Shown in pieces: positions 1-8,141 of a DNA stretch of 64,000 nt (the stretch's first letter is position 1; each line of letters begins with the position of its first letter). The notes under the pieces are model-generated. The model was not told the DNA's origin and ran no database searches. It was given only the letters and a program-made list of their open reading frames with translations. This DNA comes from Pseudomonas entomophila. GTDB lineage: Bacteria > Pseudomonadota > Gammaproteobacteria > Pseudomonadales > Pseudomonadaceae. The stretch is from contig NZ_JAAMQI010000016.1 of NCBI RefSeq assembly GCF_013523165.1, forward strand, positions 35,446 through 99,445, read 5' to 3'. A program made the translations under genes and the position numbers.

Positions 1-110
1 AAAAGGTAAGTCTGGGTCAAGTGGTCTACGAGGTAACGCACTGATGTCTGCTGCTGAATTGCGCCTTGATGTGTTTGGCGACAAGCATGGGCAGCCGTCG
101 AGCGAACGCA

Positions 111-731
111 TCAATACAGATCGGAAAGCGTAAAGGGCTCCAAAGGGGACAGTTGCGACAAGAAGGTGAGGTGCTCAATGGTGTTCACTTTTTCCAGGTT
201 CTCCAATTTTTCACTGCCGCCCAGCATGAGCGCAGGAACGAAGCCATACATTTCGCCGCTCTTCAGAGGTCCGAGTTTTTTCCGCGCGCGGCTGAAAAAG
301 CCTAGAAAGTCGCTACTTTCGATACTGGGGTTCATGAAAAAAATCTGGCTTTGTCTGTTCAGCGAGTCTTCAGTGGTACCCAGTTCATAGGCGCAGTAGC
401 GAGACAAGACGCTTTCAATTTTCAGGGAATAACCTGTTTTTTCGCCCCATAGGTACAAGCATCCGAATGCAGTGCGTGCGATTACATGATAGGTATCCCT
501 TGCTTCGAAGGCTGTTCCCCCAAGCCACGAGCGTACAACGCTTTCGTATTCAGCTGGGTTGACTATCCAGAAAATGCCGCCTGCATGAGCGCTCCAGCCA
601 TAGTCCTCCCAGTAGTTTAACAGGCGTCCAGGTAATTTATTCCTGTAATGTTCAATGGCCGTTGATGGCGCCGGTGTGTGTGAAGTTGGATTTCCCATTT
701 CTTCTATAAAAAGGCTGACTGCCTCATTCAT
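111..731 (-). CDS. Tdi1-like T6SS immunity protein, paralog 1 (GAD-like + DUF1851)
   Basis: A 206-residue cytosolic protein with no signal peptide or membrane segment. The N-terminal half has the GAD-like pattern (LPGRLLNYWEDYGW, then GIFWIVNPAEYE), and the C-terminal part (EMYGFVPALMLGGSE, then IEHLTFLSQL) matches the DUF1851 arrangement of Agrobacterium Tdi1. Tdi1 proteins neutralise Ntox15 DNase effectors by binding them. It is the last of three tandem paralogs behind the toxin gene and resembles the middle copy more than the toxin-proximal one. I chose ATG 731; a TTG directly upstream would add one residue. Base composition is clearly AT-richer than the core genes, consistent with acquired DNA. 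The family is secure; whether this copy protects against the adjacent toxin or another one is inference. Confidence 0.82.
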   Translation of the reverse strand: MNEAVSLFIEEMGNPTSHTPAPSTAIEHYRNKLPGRLLNYWEDYGWSAHAGGIFWIVNPAEYESVVRSWLGGTAFEARDTYHVIARTAFGCLYLWGEKTGYSLKIESVLSRYCAYELGTTEDSLNRQSQIFFMNPSIESSDFLGFFSRARKKLGPLKSGEMYGFVPALMLGGSEKLENLEKVNTIEHLTFLSQLSPLEPFTLSDLY

Positions 732-891
732 CAAAATTCCTTATTTTAAATTTTACACGTGAGAATGTATGTTTTCGTGCCGGCGGGGAGGCCTCATTGT
801 GATCGAACAGGTTTCTTGTAAGCTGAGTCAGATAAACGTTTGCAACGAAAACGTGCTCAGCGGTGCGTATATTTTCGGTGCAACTGAGCAT

Positions 892-1515
892 TCATGGATA
901 AAGGTTTGCCAGTGTGTAGGGCTCTAAGGGAGCGAGCTGCGCCAGAAACGTCAGGTGTTCTATGATCTTGAGCTTTTCTAAATTTTTCAAATCTTCGCTT
1001 CCACCAATCATCAGCGCTGGAACGAAACCATATATTTCGTCACTTTGCAGGATGCCGAGTTTTCTTTTAGCAGGGTCGAAGAGGTCTAGGAAATCGCTGA
1101 ATTCGAAGCTGGCAGAAAGGAAGAAGCTCAAGCATTGCCTGTCCAGGTCTTCTGCAGTCGTCCCTGGTCTTTTATAAGCATAAAGCGAATAACAACTCTC
1201 AATGGTCAGGGACTGCCCCGTCTTTTCGCCCCACAAATAGAGTTTTCCAAATGCAGTGCGTGCGATGACATGGTAGGTGTCTCGCGTCTCGAACACTGTG
1301 TCTTTGAGCCACGCGCTAACGACGCCTTCATACTCCTGAGGATCTACGATCCAAAAAATTCCGTCTGCATGGCCGCTCCAGCCATAATCCTGCCAATAAT
1401 TGAGCAGGCGCTCTGGCAATATTTTGCTGTAACGTACGATGCTTGATGTGGGTACAGCTTTTTGAGTGATCGGGGTGCCCATCTCGTCAATGAAAAGCTT
1501 AATAGCTTCATCCAT
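892..1515 (-). CDS. Tdi1-like T6SS immunity protein, paralog 2 (GAD-like + DUF1851)
   Basis: A 207-residue protein with the same two-part layout as its neighbours: LPERLLNYWQDYGW and GIFWIVDPQEYE in the GAD-like half, EIYGFVPALMIGGSE and IEHLTFLAQLAPLEPY in the DUF1851 half. The start is ATG 1515 because a strong AAGGAGGATT ribosome-binding site lies just upstream. A longer frame to 1593 has no comparable site and would add 26 residues not shared with the paralogs. It is separated by about 135 bp from the upstream immunity gene and 160 bp from the downstream one, so it may have its own promoter. Predicted function is binding of an Ntox15-type DNase; specificity is unknown. Confidence 0.82.
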   Translation of the reverse strand: MDEAIKLFIDEMGTPITQKAVPTSSIVRYSKILPERLLNYWQDYGWSGHADGIFWIVDPQEYEGVVSAWLKDTVFETRDTYHVIARTAFGKLYLWGEKTGQSLTIESCYSLYAYKRPGTTAEDLDRQCLSFFLSASFEFSDFLDLFDPAKRKLGILQSDEIYGFVPALMIGGSEDLKNLEKLKIIEHLTFLAQLAPLEPYTLANLYP

Positions 1516-1650
1516 TCTAATCCTCCTTTCGATCAGCTTCATGCGAGGTGCCACCGCATATAAGGTAAGCTGCAGACTTGTAATATCCAGCAACGGATGA
1601 GTGTGGTCATAAGTGCCTATAGACGCTCTCTCGTTGTGAACGTATGCAAA

Positions 1651-2268
1651 TCAGAGGTCTGAAAAGCCATAAGGCTCAAGCTCGGCAAGTTGAGACAGTA
1701 AGGTGAGATGTTCGAGGGTCTTGACCCTTTCCAGGTGATCGATATGCTCAGAACCTCCAAGCATTAATGCTGGAACGAACCCGTACATTTCGTCGCGTGT
1801 GAGCGTGCCCAACTTTCGATGCGCACGCTCAAACAGGCCGGCAAAATTGTTGTATTTGACCTCTACCGACAAGAAGAAATTTTTGACCATTTTATTCATT
1901 TCACCAGGGCGCAGCCCTAGGTTTTGGATCGCACAGCGTGAAAATACGCTATTGATTACGACTGAAGGGCCTGTCGTTTCCCCCCACAAGTAAAGATCTC
2001 CGAATGCGCTACGCGCAATGAGATGATAGGTATCGCGCGTATCCAAACATGTGCCTTCGATCCAATGGGTCAAGACGCCTTCGTATTCTTGTGGGTTGAC
2101 GGTCCAGAACAAGCCTTTTCCATAGCCACCCCACCCATGCTCTTGCCAATAGTCAATAAGCTGATCGGGGAGCTTGCCTGTGTACAGTGCAATACTGGAC
2201 TCTGGCACTGTCTGGCAGTCCATTTGAGCGCCTATTTTTTCAATAAATCGGGAAAATACAGCATCCAT
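1651..2268 (-). CDS. Tdi1-like T6SS immunity protein, paralog 3, toxin-adjacent (likely cognate)
   Basis: A 205-residue GAD-like/DUF1851 protein whose start codon lies 16 bp after the toxin stop codon, the usual position of a cognate immunity gene. It keeps the family blocks (LPDQLIDYWQEHGWGGYGKG, GLFWTVNPQEYE, EMYGFVPALMLGGSE, LEHLTLLSQLAELEPYG) but differs from paralogs 1 and 2 at many surface-type positions (for example the run RPGEMNKMVKNFFLSVEVKY). That pattern suggests the other two diverged together or arose from each other by duplication. There is no signal peptide, which fits a cytoplasmic inhibitor of a DNase. Cognate status is inferred from position only. Confidence 0.85.
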   Translation of the reverse strand: MDAVFSRFIEKIGAQMDCQTVPESSIALYTGKLPDQLIDYWQEHGWGGYGKGLFWTVNPQEYEGVLTHWIEGTCLDTRDTYHLIARSAFGDLYLWGETTGPSVVINSVFSRCAIQNLGLRPGEMNKMVKNFFLSVEVKYNNFAGLFERAHRKLGTLTRDEMYGFVPALMLGGSEHIDHLERVKTLEHLTLLSQLAELEPYGFSDL

Positions 2269-2284
2269 AAAAGTCTCACGGCGC

Positions 2285-3658
2285 TTAGCATTTGGTTAAT
2301 TTTAAATTCAAAAAAGTGGAAGATCGCTCTGCGATGGGGATTTGTTCGGCCATGTGCTTTATTCCTTTTATTCTCTTTCCCCATTGAGCGCCTATGCTCG
2401 AATTTACTTGACGATCACCGAAGTCCGCGATGATGTCTTTCCCTCCTGCCACTAGATCTGGATTGTGCAGGCCCGCCAGTTGCCGCATTATTGCTTTTGC
2501 CTCACGCTTGGCGGTCGCTTCGGCTTTGACCTCATCCATGATTCTTGAATATTCAAGTTGAAGACGGTTTTGTAGTGTTTGCTCAAGGGCTTCACGTGCT
2601 AGCCGTGCAGCTGTTTTGTCACGATTTTTTGGGTTAGCAATATTCTCCAAATACTCCTCAACCGTCAGCCGGTTCAATCCCCCTTCCTGCCCCTTCAACT
2701 GCCGCACAAACTCATCACCCTTCGACGCCGGCAATCGATCCGCCCTGAAACACTCCACCTCATGCACAGGCATGGTAGTCGATTTGCCCTTGCCTGACCC
2801 TTCGTGGCGATCATCCGGTTTTGGGGACGATGACGACCCGTTTCCCTGGCCGCCCTCAACCCGTCGCGGCTCGGGAGTCTTCAGGTCAGGATGCCGCTTG
2901 AGCTTGTCTTCATGCTTGAGCATCCATTGCGCGATCCTGCTGCCCCGTGCGCTGCGCTGCATGTCCTGGGCGAGCACCATCGCCGAGCCGCCACCTCGTG
3001 TCAGGTAGGCGACGATCGCGCCGAGCAGCAGAACCACCACGGCTTCGTGGGACCGCGCAATGTCCCATGCGCCTTGCTGGGCCGCCGTGGGGTCGTCGTA
3101 GAAGGTGTTCAGGGGGTCGTTGGGCAATTCTCGCGGGCCGCGCCACGCCGTGGCGATGCCACGCACATATCCCTCGATGATGGCCGGGAGCCCGTCCATG
3201 AAGAACTCGGCGACCGACGCCAGGCCCAGGATGCTCAGCAGCCAGCCACCGGCCTGGGCGCCGATCAGCGCGCCGCTCGCTGCGCCCGGCACGGCGCCGA
3301 TGCCAGCGGCGAAAAACCCTACCCCCCCACCGATCACGGCGCCGGTCACCGTGCTGCCGACGACGATCATGGCCATTTCGGCCACCACCTCGATCAGGTC
3401 GTCGAGGATGTCGTGGATATCGAGATCGGCGAAGCGTTTGAGCAACTGGTGGGCCGCTTCACGTTCGGCCAGGTCGCAGGCATGACGAACGCTCCTGATT
3501 CTGCGCCGGAGCAGGTGAAGACTCGCACGGTGGGGGGAGCCATACGCGCTGAACGTGGGTGAGTACGGATCGGGATTGGCCGGGGCATGAACGTCGAACA
3601 GGTGTTCGACCTTGGTCTCCAGCGTCAGCCAGTCGAGAATCCACGTCCATGGGATCAT
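2285..3658 (-). CDS. Tde1-like T6SS DNase effector (glycine-rich membrane segment + Ntox15)
   Basis: A 457-residue predicted antibacterial effector. Residues 92-165 are hydrophobic and glycine-rich with zipper spacing (GAVIGGGVGFF, GAASGALIGAQAGG). Residues 206-222 form a further hydrophobic helix. Residues 265-295 are a polar Gly/Ser linker. From about 300 the C-terminal domain matches Ntox15: RQLKGQEGGLNRLTVEEYL, then the HxxD motif H398-N-P-D401 followed by AGGKD and VNSSIGAQW. In Agrobacterium Tde1 the HxxD motif is needed for DNase activity and the N-terminal glycine zipper for entry into target cells. ATG 3658 is preceded by an AGGAG site. No PAAR, VgrG, Hcp or adaptor gene is nearby, so this is an orphan effector that would load onto machinery encoded elsewhere. 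Family call strong; secretion route inferred. Confidence 0.85.
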   Translation of the reverse strand: MIPWTWILDWLTLETKVEHLFDVHAPANPDPYSPTFSAYGSPHRASLHLLRRRIRSVRHACDLAEREAAHQLLKRFADLDIHDILDDLIEVVAEMAMIVVGSTVTGAVIGGGVGFFAAGIGAVPGAASGALIGAQAGGWLLSILGLASVAEFFMDGLPAIIEGYVRGIATAWRGPRELPNDPLNTFYDDPTAAQQGAWDIARSHEAVVVLLLGAIVAYLTRGGGSAMVLAQDMQRSARGSRIAQWMLKHEDKLKRHPDLKTPEPRRVEGGQGNGSSSSPKPDDRHEGSGKGKSTTMPVHEVECFRADRLPASKGDEFVRQLKGQEGGLNRLTVEEYLENIANPKNRDKTAARLAREALEQTLQNRLQLEYSRIMDEVKAEATAKREAKAIMRQLAGLHNPDLVAGGKDIIADFGDRQVNSSIGAQWGKRIKGIKHMAEQIPIAERSSTFLNLKLTKC

Positions 3659-4043
3659 GCGTCGCTCCTGCGCAATGCCAGTCGTTCAGGTAATAAGCGG
3701 CCAAGTCGCGCGCTCGATAGCGATCGACAGTTGATAAGCCGATGTCAGGTTTATTCGCGTGCAGGCGCGCACGTTCCGAACTTGGAATAGGATCTTTGTT
3801 AACGAAAAAGTGATCGCGTGTACGGCAGTTGAACAAAAGCGCCGCATTTAACTTGGAAAGGCTTAAGTAACGGTCATGTAAAAGCGGCGACAGGCCAAGC
3901 GTAAGTAAGGCGCTATGCGCGTTGCAACCGCTTAAGTGTAAAAGTTCGATATTTGGGAAGGGGACTACAAGGTCGTAGGAAAAGTGGAAGAATTCCTACA
4001 ACAAAATTACATAATTTAAACGCGTTGTTGTCCGTGGGTATTA
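3659..4043. other. Gene-free AT-rich region upstream of the toxin operon
   Basis: Between the toxin start and the hairpin behind the EAL gene I see no convincing coding frame; frames crossing it are shadows. The right half (about 3,840-4,030) is AT-rich compared with flanking core DNA. It must contain the promoter for the minus-strand toxin-immunity operon, but I cannot assign -35/-10 boxes confidently. Confidence 0.45.
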
Positions 4044-4069
4044 GCGCTTCCTGTTTCAACAGGAAGCGC
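4044..4069 (-). terminator. Hairpin terminator downstream of the EAL-domain gene
   Basis: A perfect inverted repeat, GCGCTTCCTG and CAGGAAGCGC, encloses a 6-nt loop, about 20 bp after the EAL gene stop. There is no long U tract on either strand, so it may be a weak or bidirectional terminator and also the boundary of the toxin island. Confidence 0.5.
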
Positions 4070-4090
4070 ACACCCGCGACGGTGCCCCTC

Positions 4091-5890
4091 TCACACCTGC
4101 GCCTTCGCCCGAGCGTCGCGTTCGTGCGCCTCGAGCCACTGCACCACCCGATCCGCATGCATGGGCCGGGCGAACAGGAAGCCTTGCCCTTCATCGCACC
4201 CCCAGTCGGCCAGCAGCACGCGCTCGATGTCGGTCTCGATGCCTTCGGCGATCACTGTGTAGCCGGTCTTGCGCGCCAGGTCGATGATCGCCCTGACCAG
4301 GCGCTGGTCCTTCTCTTCGGTCGCGAGGTTGTGGACCAGTGTGCGGTCGATCTTGATGATCTCGGCGGGGAGGTCGCGCAGGTAGACCCAGTTGCTGTAG
4401 CCCGAACCGAAGTCGTCGATGGCGATGCGCACGCCGGCCTGGCGCAGCCGGTGCAGCTGCGAGCAGACCACCTCGGGCGAGCGCATCAGCGAGCTTTCGG
4501 TCAGTTCGATCGAGAAGCTGCCGCGGGGCAGGGCCTGCTCGGCCAGCAGGCCGATGATCAGGTCGGCCAGGCGGGTGTTCTCCAGGTCCGGCGCAGCCAG
4601 GTTGATGGCGATCGGCATGTGCAGGCCTTGGCGGTGCCACGCACCGGCCTGTTCGATGGCGGCCCGGGCCACGATACAGCTGAGGCTTTCGATGAGGGCG
4701 GTCTTTTCCGCCAGGGGGATGAACTCGGCAGGCGAGATCGCCCCCAGCACCGGGTGGGTCCAGCGCAACAGTGCTTCGACGCCCGTGCAACGGCCATCGC
4801 GCAGGGAGACCTTGGGCTGGTAGTCCAGGCGGAACTGGTCGCTCGAATGAATGGCCACCGACAGGGCGCTCACCAGGTTCAGCGCCCGTTGCTGCGCCGC
4901 GTCGATCTCGGGTTGATAGAGCGTCCAGCCCAGGCCCTTGGCGCGGGCATTGTCGGAGGCGCCGACCACCAGGCGCATGTGGTCCTGGTCGGGCGGCGTC
5001 TGCGCGTCGATGGGCAGCACGCCGATGCCGATGTTCATGTGCAGCGGGATGCCGTCGTTGACCAAGGGCACGCTGAAGCGGTCGAGGATCAACTGGTAGA
5101 GCAGGGGGCCATCGCAGGGTGCTTCAAGAAGCAGGCCGAAGCGGGTCGGGCTGACCTTGTACAGGGCATGCTGGGGAGGCAGCAGCGCAAGAAAGCGATC
5201 CCTGATGGCCAGCATCATGTCGCTGGCGAAGGTGTAGCCGAAGGCCTTGACCACGTCGTTCAAGGCTTTGGGAGAGATCACGTCGATCGCCACCAGCTCG
5301 GTGGCGCGCTTGGCCCTCATCGACAGCAGGATGTCCTGTTCGAGCTTGGAGCGGTTGTACAGACCGGTGGGCGGGTCGATGTACGACGCGCTGCGCAGGT
5401 TGTTCAGGCGGATCATCACCAGCTCGGCCATGTGCTGCAGGAACGCCGCCTGCTTTTCGCTCATCGCCCCGCGCGGGCAGGTGTCGGCCACGCACAGGCT
5501 GCCCAGGCCCAAGCCGTCGGTCGAGAGAATCGGGTAACCGGCGTAGTAGCGCAGTTCCGGATCGGCGACGATCAGAGGAAGGCTGGCAAAGCGCATGTCC
5601 TGCCAGGTGTCGAGCACCTCCAGCAGGCGCGGCTCGAGAATGGTGTGCGCACAGATTGCCTCGTCACGTGGCGCCGACTCGACGGCCAGGCCGATCTGCG
5701 CACGGAAGATCTGGCGTTCGCTCTCGACGATGGAGATGAACGCGATCGGCGCATCGAGTACGGAGGCAGTCATTGCCACGAGCTTGGCCAGGACCGGATC
5801 CTCCTGGCTGCGCGCCTCGGCCTCCAGGTCCCTGAGCATGTGCAGCCGAGCGTCTTCGTGCGCCGGCATCGGGCAATACTTGACTTGCAT
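4091..5890 (-). CDS. GAF - degenerate GGDEF - EAL c-di-GMP phosphodiesterase
   Basis: A 599-residue protein with no membrane segment. Residues about 25-165 form a GAF sensory domain (MTASVLDAPIAFISIVE, GYPILSTDGLGLGSLCVAD). Residues 170-325 are a GGDEF fold whose active-site loop reads VSPTRFG instead of GGDEF, so cyclase activity is unlikely. Residues 335-590 are an EAL domain with key motifs intact: E372-ALLRW, INLAAPDL, ELTESSLM, DDFGSGYSN, IKIDRTLV, AEGIE, QGFLFARP. It should therefore hydrolyse cyclic di-GMP to pGpG in response to an unknown GAF ligand or redox cue, influencing motility and biofilm. It is transcribed alone, with a hairpin after the stop. Domain calls are firm; the signal is unknown. 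Confidence 0.92.
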   Translation of the reverse strand: MQVKYCPMPAHEDARLHMLRDLEAEARSQEDPVLAKLVAMTASVLDAPIAFISIVESERQIFRAQIGLAVESAPRDEAICAHTILEPRLLEVLDTWQDMRFASLPLIVADPELRYYAGYPILSTDGLGLGSLCVADTCPRGAMSEKQAAFLQHMAELVMIRLNNLRSASYIDPPTGLYNRSKLEQDILLSMRAKRATELVAIDVISPKALNDVVKAFGYTFASDMMLAIRDRFLALLPPQHALYKVSPTRFGLLLEAPCDGPLLYQLILDRFSVPLVNDGIPLHMNIGIGVLPIDAQTPPDQDHMRLVVGASDNARAKGLGWTLYQPEIDAAQQRALNLVSALSVAIHSSDQFRLDYQPKVSLRDGRCTGVEALLRWTHPVLGAISPAEFIPLAEKTALIESLSCIVARAAIEQAGAWHRQGLHMPIAINLAAPDLENTRLADLIIGLLAEQALPRGSFSIELTESSLMRSPEVVCSQLHRLRQAGVRIAIDDFGSGYSNWVYLRDLPAEIIKIDRTLVHNLATEEKDQRLVRAIIDLARKTGYTVIAEGIETDIERVLLADWGCDEGQGFLFARPMHADRVVQWLEAHERDARAKAQV

Positions 5891-6048
5891 GGTTCATCCA
5901 GGTTGGCGGGACTTCTTCGCTATGCTTATCGGCACACGAGGCCAGATATGAAGGGCGCACTGACAAGCGGTCGTGCACGGATCGAACTTGGCGGCGTGGC
6001 GGCCCCTCGTATCGACATAGGCGTTGCCATTTCAAGAGGAGAACTGCC

Positions 6049-6282
6049 ATGCCCTCGCCAGACGATCAGGGTCTGCCACCCGTGGATCCCTTGCCCGGTT
6101 CGAACAACCCGCTGAGCCCGGGCCGTGTCGATGTTCATCCCTCACGTGATGCCGGCGTGGAGCAGTTGCCCGACGATGACGATCACCGGCCGATCGACGG
6201 CGGCGACACACCGCTCGACCCGCAGCCGACGAATGAAGAAACCGACAACGCCGAGTTCGATGGCCAGCCCGACCCGCGTTGA
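6049..6282 (+). CDS. Small acidic proline-rich protein, unknown function
   Basis: A 77-residue protein dominated by Asp, Pro, Gly and Glu (for example the run QLPDDDDHRPIDGGD). It has no hydrophobic segment and no cysteine, and is probably intrinsically disordered. An AAGAGGAG ribosome-binding site sits eight bases before ATG 6049, and a strong rho-independent terminator follows within 30 bp, so it looks like a genuine monocistronic gene. I recognise no named family. Its composition resembles small stress-related hydrophilic proteins of pseudomonads, but that is only a resemblance. Confidence 0.7.
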   Translation: MPSPDDQGLPPVDPLPGSNNPLSPGRVDVHPSRDAGVEQLPDDDDHRPIDGGDTPLDPQPTNEETDNAEFDGQPDPR

Positions 6283-6306
6283 CGCCCGTATTGCGTGTGC
6301 TCTTTG

Positions 6307-6328
6307 GCCCGCGGATGCGGGCTTTTTT
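6307..6328 (+). terminator. Rho-independent terminator of the small acidic protein gene
   Basis: GCCCGC / GGAT loop / GCGGGC stem followed directly by six T residues on the plus strand. Confidence 0.88.
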
Positions 6329-6453
6329 ACGCCTGGCGTTTGGCTGACCGGGCCTGTGCCTTCCGATGATCACCCGATTTGAACCTGGGGCTCATTCCTC
6401 GACTCAACCTTTGGTGACCCCGTGAACCGAACCCTGGCCCTGATGAGGTTTTC

Positions 6454-6918
6454 ATGAACGCTATCGAACTGCTGACCAACGATCACAAGACCGTGAAGAA
6501 GCTGCTGGAAGACCTGACCTCGACCACCGAGCGCGCCGTGAAGAAACGTGCCGAGTTGTTGGACAAGCTGAACTACGAAATACAGCTGCACACGCAACTG
6601 GAAGAGGAAATCCTCTACCCCGCGTTCAAGAAGGCGGGCAAGAAAGAAGAAGCGACGATGTACTACGAGGCCAAGGAAGAGCACCGCACCGTCGATGCGC
6701 TGGTGCTGCCGGACCTGATGAAGACCGACACCGGCACCGTGGAGTTTTCCGGACGCGCCAAGGTAATGAAAGAGCTGCTCGAACATCACATCGAGGAAGA
6801 GGAAAGCGAGATGTTCCCCAAGGCGCGCGAGCTGTTTTCCGACGCCGAGCTGGAAACCCTGGGCCAGCAGATGGAGCAGTACAAGAAAGACTTCAAAGGC
6901 GCCCAGCACGCCGCATGA
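6454..6918 (+). CDS. Hemerythrin domain-containing protein
   Basis: A 154-residue four-helix HHE-type protein. Metal-ligand positions are visible as NDHKTV (N-terminal His), LHTQLEEEILYP (H-x3-E), EEHRTVD and LEHHIEEEESEMFP (H-x4-E). Bacterial single-domain hemerythrins bind a diiron centre and are linked to oxygen, NO or oxidative-stress responses; the exact role here is unknown. It is transcribed singly, and a long hairpin after the stop is shared with the convergent metE-like gene. No signal peptide, so cytoplasmic. Confidence 0.9.
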   Translation: MNAIELLTNDHKTVKKLLEDLTSTTERAVKKRAELLDKLNYEIQLHTQLEEEILYPAFKKAGKKEEATMYYEAKEEHRTVDALVLPDLMKTDTGTVEFSGRAKVMKELLEHHIEEEESEMFPKARELFSDAELETLGQQMEQYKKDFKGAQHAA

Positions 6919-6928
6919 CCTTGGCCAT

Positions 6929-6957
6929 GCGCACGGTGGCCTGAGGGCCTCGTGCGC
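6929..6957. terminator. Bidirectional hairpin between hemerythrin and metE-like genes
   Basis: GCGCACG pairs with CGTGCGC around an inner GGCC/GGCC stem. It lies between the convergent stops at 6918 and 6972 and can serve both genes. Confidence 0.65.
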
Positions 6958-6971
6958 CTTGTCTTCGTGGC

Positions 6972-8141
6972 TCAGCCCGCCTTCGCAAGACCAGGCTCGA
7001 CATGCGCGATGGCCGCAGCCGCTTCAGGGTCGTTGACGGCCTTGGCCAGCAACACCACCTCCTGGTACTTCTGCGCCGCGAAGGCGAGAAAGTCTTTCAG
7101 TCCGTCGCCCCGTCCCGTTTCGAGCGCCAGGTCCACCGGGGCGTGCAGCAGGGCGCACGATGGCGCCACCCACAGCCGATCACCCAGCCGCTCGGCCGCA
7201 TGGCGCAGCACCTCGATGGCCTTGTCCACGTCACCGCCCGCGGCATGACGCCCGTCGACCACGCCCAGCGACAGGGTCTTGTAGGTCGGCAGGCGGTCGA
7301 GCAGGGTCGGGTATTGCTCCGGCGCGCACACCAGGTCTATGTGCAAGCCTTCGACCGGCAGGTTGGCAGCCAGCCCGAGGTTGTCCTGCAGGCCGCCGAA
7401 GTAGGTGGTGATCAGCTTCTTCAGCGGGGCGCGCTGGAGCAGGTTGTAGACACGCTCGTAGGCGTTCTTCCAGGCCTGGGGCAGGTCCAGGGCCAGGATC
7501 GGCTCGTCGATCTGCACCCACTCCACGCCCTGGTCGGCCAGGCGATGGAAGATCTGGTCGTACAGCGGCAGCAGGCGCTCGACCAGCTCCAGTCTGTCGA
7601 AGGCTTCGTCCTGGGCCTTGCCCAGCCAGAGGTAGGTCAGCGGGCCCAGGATCACCGGCTTGACGGCGTGACCCAACGCCTGGGCTTCAGCGACTTCCTC
7701 GAACAGCTGCGTCCAGCTCAGCTGGAACGTCTGGTCGGCGCTGAACACCGGCGCCTGGTAGGCGTAGTCGGTGTCGAACCATGGGGTCGTTGTCTGGGCT
7801 GCGGTGTCGTCACCACTGACGGTCTCGGCCGTCACCTCGCGCGCCATGGCGAACAGCGTGTGCAACGTCGGTGCCGCATCGCCCTGCGGTCGAGCATGCT
7901 CGGGGATGACACCGAAGGTCAGGGAGTGGGTCAGGACCTGATCGTGCCAGGCGAAGTCGCCCACCGGCAGCAGGTCGAGGCCGGCCTCCTTCTGCGCCTG
8001 CCAGTGCGCAGCGCGCAACGCCCGGCCCACGGCCCGCAGGCCGGCCTCATCCAGCATACCTCGGCAGAAAGCCTCCTGGGCGCGCTTCAGTTCACGGTCG
8101 CGCCCGATGCGCGGGGATCCCAGGGTGTGTGCAACGGCCAT
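6972..8141 (-). CDS. MetE N-terminal half only (cobalamin-independent methionine synthase N-domain)
   Basis: A 389-residue protein starting MAVAHTLGSPRIGRDREL and continuing through LLPVGDFAWHDQVLTHSL, FDTDYAYQAPVF and QIDEPILALDLP, all characteristic of the N-terminal barrel of MetE. Full MetE is about 750-770 residues. The C-terminal barrel with the zinc ligands (His, two Cys, Glu) that bind homocysteine is absent: the frame ends naturally after GLAKAG, followed by a terminator hairpin and the convergent hemerythrin gene. The clean ending at the domain boundary, with intact frame and codon use, suggests a maintained stand-alone protein rather than recent decay. Methionine synthase activity by itself is not expected. 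ATG 8141 has a GGAG upstream; an upstream in-frame ATG at 8204 adds non-homologous residues. Confidence 0.85.
   Translation of the reverse strand: MAVAHTLGSPRIGRDRELKRAQEAFCRGMLDEAGLRAVGRALRAAHWQAQKEAGLDLLPVGDFAWHDQVLTHSLTFGVIPEHARPQGDAAPTLHTLFAMAREVTAETVSGDDTAAQTTTPWFDTDYAYQAPVFSADQTFQLSWTQLFEEVAEAQALGHAVKPVILGPLTYLWLGKAQDEAFDRLELVERLLPLYDQIFHRLADQGVEWVQIDEPILALDLPQAWKNAYERVYNLLQRAPLKKLITTYFGGLQDNLGLAANLPVEGLHIDLVCAPEQYPTLLDRLPTYKTLSLGVVDGRHAAGGDVDKAIEVLRHAAERLGDRLWVAPSCALLHAPVDLALETGRGDGLKDFLAFAAQKYQEVVLLAKAVNDPEAAAAIAHVEPGLAKAG

Noticed and set aside
2..133. Short open plus-strand frame at the left edge, and an 'IDAFARR'-like string on the minus strand at about 87-109 resembling IS3 transposases
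   Set aside because: Too short, cut by the window edge, overlapping the real immunity gene, and followed by stops; cannot be supported as a gene or IS remnant.
3953..6115. 720-codon plus-strand frame opposite the EAL gene
   Set aside because: Composition is typical of a high-GC antisense shadow; the minus strand has complete EAL and GAF motifs.
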